NCBI GenBank assembly: GCA_964651475.1
Contig: CAZYXV010000019.1
Span: 1-64,000, forward strand
Direction of reading: 5' to 3'
Origin: JBGSMF01 sp964651475
GTDB taxonomy: Bacteria > Chloroflexota > Anaerolineae > Fen-1058
Length of the DNA stretch: 64,000 nt
Part shown: positions 16,672 through 23,680 of the stretch, piece by piece
Layout of the letters: each line of letters opens with the position of its first letter
Numbering within the stretch: position 1 is the first letter of the stretch
Made by a program: the position numbers and the translations under genes
Notes under the pieces: generated by a model
Database searches by the model: none
Seen by the model: only the letters and a program-made list of their open reading frames with translations
What the model was told of the DNA's origin: nothing

Positions 16672-18456
16672 TTACTCATTTCTCACAATGACGGGCAAAA
16701 ATATCGTGTACGGTCGAGCCGCCACTTGAATACGAGTCACGCAAGTCGCCGCCTCCACCGGGCGCGCAAAATCATTGTGCGTGAGCGTGGCCGTGACGCT
16801 CAAAGACGCGCCGGGCGACACAGTTATACTGGCAATCAGCGTAAAAGTCAACTTGCCGCCGCCCTCGATCTCGCCCGACCATTCGTAAGTGGGAAAGGCC
16901 AGCGTGCCTTGCGGCGCCCAACTGGCCGAAACGTAACCCTGGCGCGCATCGAGCGTGTAGGTGAACCAGCGCGTTTGCGGCAGCGCGCCGTCGTTGTTCA
17001 AGATCAAGGTATACGTGATCAGATGCGCGCCGGGCGCGCTGATCAGGGTGGGCGCGCACGTTGACACAAAAGGGTGTTCGCCGAGCACGGCCCGGTACGC
17101 ATTGACCCGCCCCCAACCGGTATAGTCATCCACCCCTGGCTCGCCCACGTCGTCGGCGGCGCCGAGCAAGGTAGAGATTACGTCACTGGCCGCAAGATCG
17201 GGCTGGCGCGACCAGACCAGCGCCGCCGCGCCCGACACGTGCGGCGCGGCCATCGAGGTGCCCGATTTGGTAAAGTAATTGCCCCGATACCACGTACTGT
17301 AAATATCCGCCCCCGGCGCGGCCATGTCCACCTGCGGGCCGTAATTGGAAAAAGAAGCGCGCCGGTCTTGCGCGTCGGTAGCGGCCACGGCTAGCACCGG
17401 CTCGTAGGCTGCCGGGTAAAACACCGCGCCGCCGGTGTTGCCCGCAGAGGCTATCACCAGCGCGCCGCGCCCGCGCGCGTAATCCACCGCCGCGCGCAGC
17501 GTTTGCGAGTCTTGCAGCCCCCCCAGGCTCAAATTGATGATGCGCGCGCCGCTATCGGCGGCGTATACTATGCCGGCGGCAATATCGCTATACCAGCCAT
17601 CGCCGTATTGATCGAGCACCTTGACCGGCAAAATCCGCGCGCCCCAGGCAATGCCGGCGATGCCCCGCCCGTTATTCGTGGCCGCGGCGGCGATGCCGGC
17701 CACGTGTGTGCCGTGGCCATAGTCGTCGCGCACGTCGGCGTTTTCGGCCGGCGCGTATCCGCCATTATACCAGGAGTGAAAAAAATGCCAGCCGCGCACG
17801 TCATCTATTTTCCCGTTGCCGTCGTCGTCCACCTGGTTGCCGGGAATTTCGCCCGGATTGGCCCATAGCTTGGCCGCCAGGTCTTCGTGTTCCAGGCAAA
17901 CGCCGGAATCTATCACGGCGATCACCACATCGGGCGTCCCAGTCACCACGTTCCACGCGGCGGGCGCGCCGATCCTGGCCGGCCCCCACTGGTTGGCCCA
18001 ACCCGGATCGTTCGGAATGACGAATGACGAGTGACGAATGACGCCCGGCAAATGGCGAACGTCAAACGCCAAACGCCGGGCGTCAAATGCCAGGTCACGT
18101 CGAATGTCTGTGGAATGAGCGGCATAGTCCAGTTCGGCCCACGCCACGCGCGGGTCGCCGCGCAGCGCTTCTAGCAGCGCGCACTCCTGGCCGGCCGGCG
18201 CGCGCACCGTCCACACGTCCAGCCCCGGCAGCCTGGATAGCGCCTGCGCCCCGGCCACTTCGTCGAGGCCGGAGCCGGTATCGCGCAGGCTTGCCAGCAC
18301 AATGCCCGGCGCATAGCCGCCGGCGCAATCGGGAGCGGCCGGCAGCTCGCGCGGCGATAGCCCCACAAGGACCAACGCCAGCCCCATCAACGCCATCAAC
18401 TCGATTGGGCGCAAAAGCCTTCCCTTCGTGTTCTTGGTGTCCTTTGTGGTTAACAA
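16672..18456 (-). CDS. Secreted subtilisin-like (S8) serine protease
   Basis: 594 residues from the TTG at 18456. The S8 triad is complete: Asp183 in AVIDSG, His248 in YGHGTHVAG, Ser401 in GTSMAAPHVSG, plus the oxyanion Asn340 in SAGN. Residues about 45-115 resemble an inhibitor-type propeptide; a C-terminal beta domain precedes the tail YTIFLPVIVRNE. Two oddities: residues 2-12 (LTTKDTKNTKG) read like a translated intergenic repeat, so the true start may be ATG 18396 (MALMGLALVLVG, a good signal peptide), and residues about 119-150 are encoded by an interspersed repeat at 18014-18105. Likely an extracellular protease feeding peptide uptake. Confidence 0.9.
   Translation of the reverse strand: MLTTKDTKNTKGRLLRPIELMALMGLALVLVGLSPRELPAAPDCAGGYAPGIVLASLRDTGSGLDEVAGAQALSRLPGLDVWTVRAPAGQECALLEALRGDPRVAWAELDYAAHSTDIRRDLAFDARRLAFDVRHLPGVIRHSSFVIPNDPGWANQWGPARIGAPAAWNVVTGTPDVVIAVIDSGVCLEHEDLAAKLWANPGEIPGNQVDDDGNGKIDDVRGWHFFHSWYNGGYAPAENADVRDDYGHGTHVAGIAAAATNNGRGIAGIAWGARILPVKVLDQYGDGWYSDIAAGIVYAADSGARIINLSLGGLQDSQTLRAAVDYARGRGALVIASAGNTGGAVFYPAAYEPVLAVAATDAQDRRASFSNYGPQVDMAAPGADIYSTWYRGNYFTKSGTSMAAPHVSGAAALVWSRQPDLAASDVISTLLGAADDVGEPGVDDYTGWGRVNAYRAVLGEHPFVSTCAPTLISAPGAHLITYTLILNNDGALPQTRWFTYTLDARQGYVSASWAPQGTLAFPTYEWSGEIEGGGKLTFTLIASITVSPGASLSVTATLTHNDFARPVEAATCVTRIQVAARPYTIFLPVIVRNE
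18014..18105. repeat. Degenerate TTTGACG/CATTCGTC repeat inside the S8 protease
   Basis: The minus strand shows back-to-back near-copies of CATTTGACG, CGTTTGACG and GTCATTCGTCA. They encode residues about 119-150, between propeptide and catalytic domain (DLAFDARRLAFDVRHLP). The same word family fills the intergenic stretch 39231-39291 and the right end of the window. Its length keeps the frame open. Confidence 0.6.
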
Positions 18457-18495
18457 GATACCTGCCTGAATAGTTACTCGTACTCTTTATTGAAA

Positions 18496-18607
18496 AGGGT
18501 GTGACCAAAATCGGTGGGTCGCCTACGTAGGGGCAGGGCTTGCCCCTGCCCAATGCGGGCAACCGCAAGGGTTGCCCCTACGCCTCAACCAGAATTGGTC
18601 ACACCCT
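18496..18607. repeat. Nested palindromic element
   Basis: The outer arms AGGGTGTGACCAA (18496-18508) and TTGGTCACACCCT (18595-18607) are exact reverse complements. They enclose a second palindrome from CGTAGGGGCAGGGC (18526) to GGGTTGCCCCTACG (18582), with smaller self-complementary blocks inside. No ORF. The inner element has a relative at 23391-23445. It looks like a mobile or REP-type element inserted into another palindrome. Confidence 0.65.
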
Positions 18608-18611
18608 ATTG

Positions 18612-18644
18612 AAAAAGCCACCGGGGTTGCCCCCAGTGGCTTTT
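18612..18644. terminator. Bidirectional rho-independent terminator-like hairpin
   Basis: AAAAGCCAC (18613-18621) pairs with GTGGCTTTT (18636-18644), with GGGG/CCCC extending the stem. The flanking A- and T-runs allow termination in both directions. It lies downstream of the M6 protease gene on the minus strand, so it probably ends that transcript before the S8 gene. Confidence 0.7.
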
Positions 18645-18668
18645 CCGTTGTCAGGGAACCTGCCGGGT

Positions 18669-18730
18669 CTAGCAGGTCGTCAGAGCGGGCTGGCATTGGG
18701 ATGCCAGCCTGCTCTCCGACAGGCTGCTAG
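18669..18730. repeat. Large hairpin spanning the M6 protease stop codon
   Basis: CTAGCAG (18669-18675) pairs with CTGCTAG (18724-18730). Inside, GAGC and GGCTGGCA (18683-18695) pair with TGCCAGCC and GCTC (18702-18714) around a 6-nt loop. The stop codon of the minus-strand M6 gene is inside the outer arm, so the element forms the very 3' end of the gene. It may protect the mRNA end. Confidence 0.55.
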
Positions 18731-21700
18731 TTGTTCTTCATAATGATGGGCAGGTAGATCATGTAACCCGTCGGGGTGACCTCTTCCACCCACGTCTCGG
18801 TCATGTCGGTGTTATCGGTGAAATCCATGTCCCAGTCGCTTGTAGTGATTTCGATATGGTTGGTTACCGTCATGCCAGAGACGGTGATGGTGATTGGCAC
18901 GTACACCGTGAACACGTCACCCACATCCAACGTGCCAGAAATGGGCCACGCGTGCTGCCAAACAGCAGTGCCGCTCGCCACGACCGTGTCGGTGATCATC
19001 ACGTCGTGGGCGGGCGCGTAACCATTGTTGCCATAGTTGACGGTAAAGGTCACAACGTCGCCCAGTTCGGCTGTGGCGGGACCTGACTTGGTTACCCACA
19101 CGTCAGGGTGTAGCCCAACGTACGTGACCAACTCGTCAGTGGTCCGACCCATAGCGGCATCCTCGTGCGCAAAGTGGGTAATGAGGGCCACAGGCGGGTC
19201 ACCCAGTCCAACCGTGACGCTGGCCACCAGTGTGTACATCACCCCACCCGGAGGCACGTCGCCTTCCCACTCGAGTATGGGCAGGTGCGCCGTGCCGCCC
19301 GTCCAGTCGTGCGAAACGTAGGTCAGGGCCGGGTCGAGCGTGAACGAGAAATAGTGTGTCTGGGTCAATGCGCCAGCATTCATCAAATCCAACGTATAGG
19401 TGATCATGTGCGTGCCTGGCATGCTGATGTTAAGAGGCGTCACACTAACCTCGTACAGCCCCGGGTTAGACACGTGCACCAAGGCCCAGGTGTGATCGGC
19501 GCCTTCTTCGAGCAACTCGACGTGCCAGCCGTACTGGACGCCATAGTCGCCCGGATTGCCGGTGCCGCCATAGTAGCCCAGACCCGTGTTCGCGTTATAC
19601 CAGTAGCAGCCCAAGCGTCCGGTGTTAGTGGAGGCGCAATCGAAGCGGAACTCGCTATCTGGGCTATTGCTGACTCCATCGTATCCGGGCGCGTTGAGCG
19701 GGTAGGACGCTTTGGCCGGAATGACCACGCTGGCGTCCCACTGCTTGGTGACCCACTTGTAAGAAGGCGGGACATAGCCCGGGCCGCGGCTGACGTACTC
19801 TGCGCCGGGATAGTAACCCAGCGCGTCGTTAAACTCGCTCACCGCAGGCCGCCCCTCAAAGTGGTTCGTAAAGAGTGTGGTCGTGAAGGGGAACGCATAG
19901 ACTGTTGTATAGGTAAAGTCTACGGTATCTTGCAGCGTGAACGGCGCGTCGCGCATCTGCCCGCGCGAGGTCACGTTGCCGCCCTCGTTATCGTAACCGG
20001 CGGCGACCATGTCCGGCTCGCGGTATGGCTCGGGGTGCGCGTCAACCACCAGCGTGTTGCCCTTGGGGCCCCAGCTCGGCCACTCGGCCAGGTAGTTAAA
20101 GATTTCGGTGTCGCTCTTGCTGTTGTTGTTGTACCACACCAGCATGCCGGTGTTGGCCGGGCCAAAGCGCCAGCGATCCTCGCCCAGCGCGCTGTCGTAG
20201 CCGCCGTTTTCGTTCACGTTGCGCCACTGGACATAATAGTTGTGAGTAAAGCCAGTTGTGCCGTCGCTGCGAACCCATGGATCAGCATAAACCCAGTTGG
20301 CGTCGCCCGCCTCGGCGTTGTCGGCAAAAATTGTCGTCGCGCCATCCATCACGGCTACGTTATCCACAAACGCGCCCGTGTAGGTAGTGGCCCAGTCGGT
20401 CATGAACCAAAAGCGCAGCAAGATGTTTTGGCCGGCGTAGGCGGCCAGGTCAAACGTCTGCGCTTCAGGATCGGGCCAGTTAGCATTGTAGCCGTAAAAG
20501 CCTCCCAGGCCGGCGCCGCACAAGTCATCCGGGAAGCCATAGTTCCCGCCGATCCAGCCCGGATCGTGGTCGCATTGGGTATTGGCGTTGGTGAGCGTGT
20601 CCCACGTGGTTCCGCCATCGTCCGACGCCTGAATCCACAAGAAATCCCACTCGTCTTCAATCTCATAGACCAGGTCAAAGGACAGCGTGGCGCCGCCAGC
20701 GGGAATGGCGATGGGATTGGCCGTCGTCATCATGGCATTCGCCTGGTCCAACTTGCCGCCCCACCAGTAATAGTCGCCCTGCCAAACCGGCACGGCCATG
20801 GGAATGACCGCATCGGGCAACTCGATCTTGGCGCCGCGATAGGTGCGGGACGGGTCGGGCGAGGTGTTGGTAGAATAGTAGCTGGCCTGCCCCAGATAGA
20901 ACGTGTACTCTCGGGTCGTGTCTGTGATGACGAGCGGTTCGAGCCAGCCCCACAGATCCAGATGCGTGGGATCAACCGCCGGCGGCTCAAAGCCGATGGG
21001 GAAGCCCGTCCAGTCATCGGACATCAACGACCAAAAGCCGGTCGAGGTTTGGCCTTCGCCGTAAGCGTACAGATCCCACGCGCCCAGGTTATGGCCATAT
21101 TCGTGCGCGAACACGCCAATGCCGCCGTTTTCGGGCATCATGATGTATGGGCCGGCGGCCACGTCTTGCGTCACCGAGTAAGGCGGGGTGACGGCCGACG
21201 AGTGCGACCAGACCGCCGCTTCGCCGTAGAACGCTTCAGGCACGGGCGTGGTGCGGGTAGGATCGTCGGGATCGGTTGGGTCGCGGTTCAACAGCGCGGT
21301 GCCGTCTTCCTCCCCATAACCGGCGTGGACGATCCACAGGCGGTTAATGATGCCGTCGCCGTCCAGGTCATAGTTGGCCCAGCTAAAGTTGGGGATAGTA
21401 TTGCTGATGGCATTGACGGCATCCAAGGCATCCCGAACCAGAGTTTTGGTTGAGCCTGCATTGGGCATGTCGCCGTCGGCTCCCGCGCCGCTGCTCAAGC
21501 CTGAGCGATTGCCAGGGCAGCTATCAGCGCCGTACCACCAGGTCGAGTGCGGCACTTTCAACCAGCCGATCACATCGCCGGTGATGGTATATACGCCGCT
21601 CGACAGGTCGCTATAGTAATCGGTCACCGATTGGCCAATAAAGCTTTCGTAGATGGGTGTGTCGTCTTGCATCGTGTAGCTGATCGCCACGCCGTTGCCG

Positions 21701-22230
21701 AACATAAAGTTATCGAACCACTGCGGGTCAAAGTCATCGGTCCAGATGCTCTGGCCAGAGCGATCATCCAGCGCGCGCGGCCGCTCGATCATGTTGTGCA
21801 GCGGGCCGGTGTAGGTGAAGGTTGTGGTTTGGGTGATGATGTTGGAACAGTCGCCGGTGGTGCCGGTGTATTCGTTCTCGTCGGCAATGCCTAGTGGATC
21901 CCAGGCATCGCCAGGATTCCAGGTGACCACGTCTGTGCCATCGAACTCGACCAGGATCACCAGCACGCGGTCGGTGCCGCTCTGGGCCAGCGCCGCCGCT
22001 TCGGCCGTCTGTCCGGCTTCCAGCAAACGCTGGCGCTCGCGCATGCGCAAATAATCCTTTACATTCGGCTGGTCAATCGGCTTGACCTTTTGAGTACCCG
22101 GCACGACGTCGGCCGGTTTAACGATCACTTCGTCCCCCGGCGCGGGCGGATTGGCCCCCACCGGCAGGACCGTCAATATGCTGCTGAGCAATACGACAAT
22201 CGTCAATACGTTAAATAACCTGCGTTGCAT
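18727..22230 (-). CDS. Secreted M6-family (immune inhibitor A-like) metalloprotease
   Basis: 1167 residues with a signal peptide (MQRRLFNVLTIVVLLSSIL). The zinc site is HEYGHNLGAWDLY, the HExxH...D pattern of M6 peptidases. VLVILVEFDGTD at the start of the catalytic region and LWIVHAGYG upstream of the site also fit. The middle part (FDLVYEIEDEWDFLWIQASDDGG; LRFWFMTDW) resembles the MAM/anchor-J region following InhA catalytic domains. Two DUF11-like domains follow, then YMIYLPIIMKNN. It is the 5'-most gene of the exoprotein run. Probable role: extracellular protein degradation. Length is typical for modular M6 proteins. Confidence 0.9.
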   Translation of the reverse strand: MQRRLFNVLTIVVLLSSILTVLPVGANPPAPGDEVIVKPADVVPGTQKVKPIDQPNVKDYLRMRERQRLLEAGQTAEAAALAQSGTDRVLVILVEFDGTDVVTWNPGDAWDPLGIADENEYTGTTGDCSNIITQTTTFTYTGPLHNMIERPRALDDRSGQSIWTDDFDPQWFDNFMFGNGVAISYTMQDDTPIYESFIGQSVTDYYSDLSSGVYTITGDVIGWLKVPHSTWWYGADSCPGNRSGLSSGAGADGDMPNAGSTKTLVRDALDAVNAISNTIPNFSWANYDLDGDGIINRLWIVHAGYGEEDGTALLNRDPTDPDDPTRTTPVPEAFYGEAAVWSHSSAVTPPYSVTQDVAAGPYIMMPENGGIGVFAHEYGHNLGAWDLYAYGEGQTSTGFWSLMSDDWTGFPIGFEPPAVDPTHLDLWGWLEPLVITDTTREYTFYLGQASYYSTNTSPDPSRTYRGAKIELPDAVIPMAVPVWQGDYYWWGGKLDQANAMMTTANPIAIPAGGATLSFDLVYEIEDEWDFLWIQASDDGGTTWDTLTNANTQCDHDPGWIGGNYGFPDDLCGAGLGGFYGYNANWPDPEAQTFDLAAYAGQNILLRFWFMTDWATTYTGAFVDNVAVMDGATTIFADNAEAGDANWVYADPWVRSDGTTGFTHNYYVQWRNVNENGGYDSALGEDRWRFGPANTGMLVWYNNNSKSDTEIFNYLAEWPSWGPKGNTLVVDAHPEPYREPDMVAAGYDNEGGNVTSRGQMRDAPFTLQDTVDFTYTTVYAFPFTTTLFTNHFEGRPAVSEFNDALGYYPGAEYVSRGPGYVPPSYKWVTKQWDASVVIPAKASYPLNAPGYDGVSNSPDSEFRFDCASTNTGRLGCYWYNANTGLGYYGGTGNPGDYGVQYGWHVELLEEGADHTWALVHVSNPGLYEVSVTPLNISMPGTHMITYTLDLMNAGALTQTHYFSFTLDPALTYVSHDWTGGTAHLPILEWEGDVPPGGVMYTLVASVTVGLGDPPVALITHFAHEDAAMGRTTDELVTYVGLHPDVWVTKSGPATAELGDVVTFTVNYGNNGYAPAHDVMITDTVVASGTAVWQHAWPISGTLDVGDVFTVYVPITITVSGMTVTNHIEITTSDWDMDFTDNTDMTETWVEEVTPTGYMIYLPIIMKNN

Positions 22231-22550
22231 TCTTATGTCCTCCTGAAGACTAGAAAATGGGTTAATACGCCATTGCCCTTTACACGCTTGTCACGTTTCC
22301 GCCAACCACCTCCTTTCGTTCACGTTAGCCTGAAAAGTCAACGACCTCGAGAAACTGCACCAGCCTGTCTTGCCGGGCCTTGGCAAGCAAGCCAGCGCCG
22401 CTCTTTTAGGGGCGTGGAAAAAATAAACTGTCCCAAAATTCCCGTAGGAGCGCCCTTTGGGCGCGATAGTCGCGCCTGCCCGCCTGGCGGCCAGACAGGA
22501 AAGGCGCTCCTACGTGGCGACATTGGGACAATTATTTTCTTCCGCATCCC
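22231..22550. other. Noncoding region upstream of the M6 protease
   Basis: 320 bp between two minus-strand genes. The part next to 22230 is the leader of the M6 gene; the ATG has GGAGGAC upstream. The rest is mostly the palindromic repeat at 22443-22514. No coding potential or RNA gene was recognised. Confidence 0.6.
22443..22514. repeat. Palindromic interspersed repeat
   Basis: CGTAGGAGCGCC (22443) and GGCGCTCCTACG (22503-22514) are exact inverted ends of a 72-bp element. It contains a second inverted pair (GGGCGCGA...TCGCGCC). Reverse-complemented, it aligns block by block with 12730-12800. No ORF or transposase. Confidence 0.65.
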
Positions 22551-23273
22551 TTAACCGCCTCGACTGACCTTCCAGGATCCCGCGGATGAGTCGTAGCGCA
22601 TGGAAAAAGTCCAGTCCACGGGTTCTTGAATCTCGTTCGCCTGGTGCCAGCTTTTGGAACCAATGTCAAAAGCCCAAAAGAGGCCGCTCTGTATGTGCAC
22701 CTTCAAGGTACACTCTACATCCGACGCGCAGCCGCTCACCTCTACGGTGTACTGCGCCTTTTCAATAAACCCCGGCGCGCTCATGGCGCCGGGCGCGAAC
22801 ATTTGCCCGACCGATTGCAATTGCGCCGCCAGTCCCTCGTCCGTGTAAAAACGATTGAATTGTTCGACCCACCATCCCTTCTCATCGGGCCGGCCGCTCG
22901 CGCTGACTGATTCGTAGCTATTGATCGCGCGGAACATTTCTTCCCAATCCGCAATGATGGCCTGGCTGAGCTCCTCGGATGGTTTGTACGGCGTGGCCGT
23001 AACTGCCCCTCCAACTCCAGCCGTTGCCCTGGCCCGGGCCGTGGCCGCCAGCACCGGCGACATTCGCCGCGTGGCAGTGGGTGTGGGAAGCGGCGCAGAC
23101 GTATGGATCACTGCGGCGGGCGCCACGGCGATGGTCGGCGTTGCGGCGGCCGGCGTCACGCTGGCCGGCGCGTTACAGGCCGAAAGCGCGAGCGAGCCTA
23201 TTGAAACTATAATGACAAATAACATTCCCCCAGGAATAGCCCTGTGGCATTTTGGCAATTGGCACATTCTCAT
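22551..23273 (-). CDS. Predicted lipoprotein of unknown function
   Basis: 240 residues from the ATG at 23273; the frame is open to a TTG at 23309. A hydrophobic segment ends in the lipobox LALSAC with Cys33, followed by an Ala/Pro/Thr-rich linker (about 34-85) and a globular part of about 150 residues. The globular part (IIADWEEMFRAINSYES; EVSGCASDVECTLKVHI) recalls small extracytoplasmic NTF2-like or sensor domains but I do not recognise a family. Two Cys in the latter motif could form a disulfide. It lacks the L-P tail of the five upstream exoproteins, so it is likely anchored by lipid. Confidence 0.65.
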   Translation of the reverse strand: MRMCQLPKCHRAIPGGMLFVIIVSIGSLALSACNAPASVTPAAATPTIAVAPAAVIHTSAPLPTPTATRRMSPVLAATARARATAGVGGAVTATPYKPSEELSQAIIADWEEMFRAINSYESVSASGRPDEKGWWVEQFNRFYTDEGLAAQLQSVGQMFAPGAMSAPGFIEKAQYTVEVSGCASDVECTLKVHIQSGLFWAFDIGSKSWHQANEIQEPVDWTFSMRYDSSAGSWKVSRGG

Positions 23274-23390
23274 CAGAATAACAAGCTGGTTTTTTGCGAG
23301 ATAAAACAAATACGCCGGCGCCCGGATTGGGAGCCTAAACCGTTTTGAGGAAACGAAACGGTTGGCAGGCCGCCCGTATCATCTCAAAAT

Positions 23391-23470
23391 GTAGGGGCGA
23401 CTCTTGCGGTCGCCCATATGAGGGCAGGGGCAAGCCCTGCCACTACCCCGGATTATTGAGAAGATACGGC
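23391..23470. repeat. Palindromic repeat ending GATTATTGAGAAGATAC
   Basis: GTAGGGGCGACTCTTGCGGT and GGGCAGGGGCAAGCCCTGCC are self-complementary blocks related to the inner element at 18526-18582. The right end, CTACCCCGGATTATTGAG then AAGATAC, recurs in reverse complement near 60388-60413, and GAGAAGATAC recurs again at 60528. Confidence 0.55.
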
Positions 23471-23547
23471 CACCCTTTATCATGCCATATTCCAAAAGAA
23501 TTGTCAATGGCTCACCTTGGCATCTGCTCTATCCTGGCACACAGCAG

Positions 23548-23576
23548 TTGTCAAGGCAACGACCATGTGCTATAGT
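23548..23576 (+). promoter_or_regulatory. Predicted promoter of the macroglobulin/C39 operon
   Basis: TTGTCA (23548-23553), a 17-bp spacer and TATAGT (23571-23576). A start near 23583 gives a leader of about 98 nt to the ATG at 23681. Confidence 0.65.
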
Positions 23577-23680
23577 GTATAGAAATCGCCAGCTTGCTGT
23601 ACCGGATTGGTTTTTGTCTACTCAGTATAACGGGAAAAAAGCGGGCCGGATACGGCCTGAAACGTAATAAGGAGGAACCC

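Larger units (their letters stand above)
23310..23680. other. Divergent intergenic region with repeat and promoter
   Basis: 371 bp between the minus-strand lipoprotein and the plus-strand macroglobulin gene. It holds AACCGTTT/AAACGGTT inverted arms near 23337-23362, the palindromic repeat at 23391-23470 and a good sigma-70 promoter at 23548-23576. Codons 23594-23680 are open in frame with the macroglobulin but are better read as leader, since the strong ribosome-binding site is at 23669-23676. Confidence 0.6.

Noticed and set aside
19165..21453. 762-codon plus-strand open frame
   Set aside because: Antisense of the M6 protease, which has a clear HExxH site, signal peptide and tail.
7708..22230. 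LPXTG or PEP-CTERM sorting signals
   Set aside because: The tails have LP but no TG, no following long hydrophobic helix and no PEP motif.
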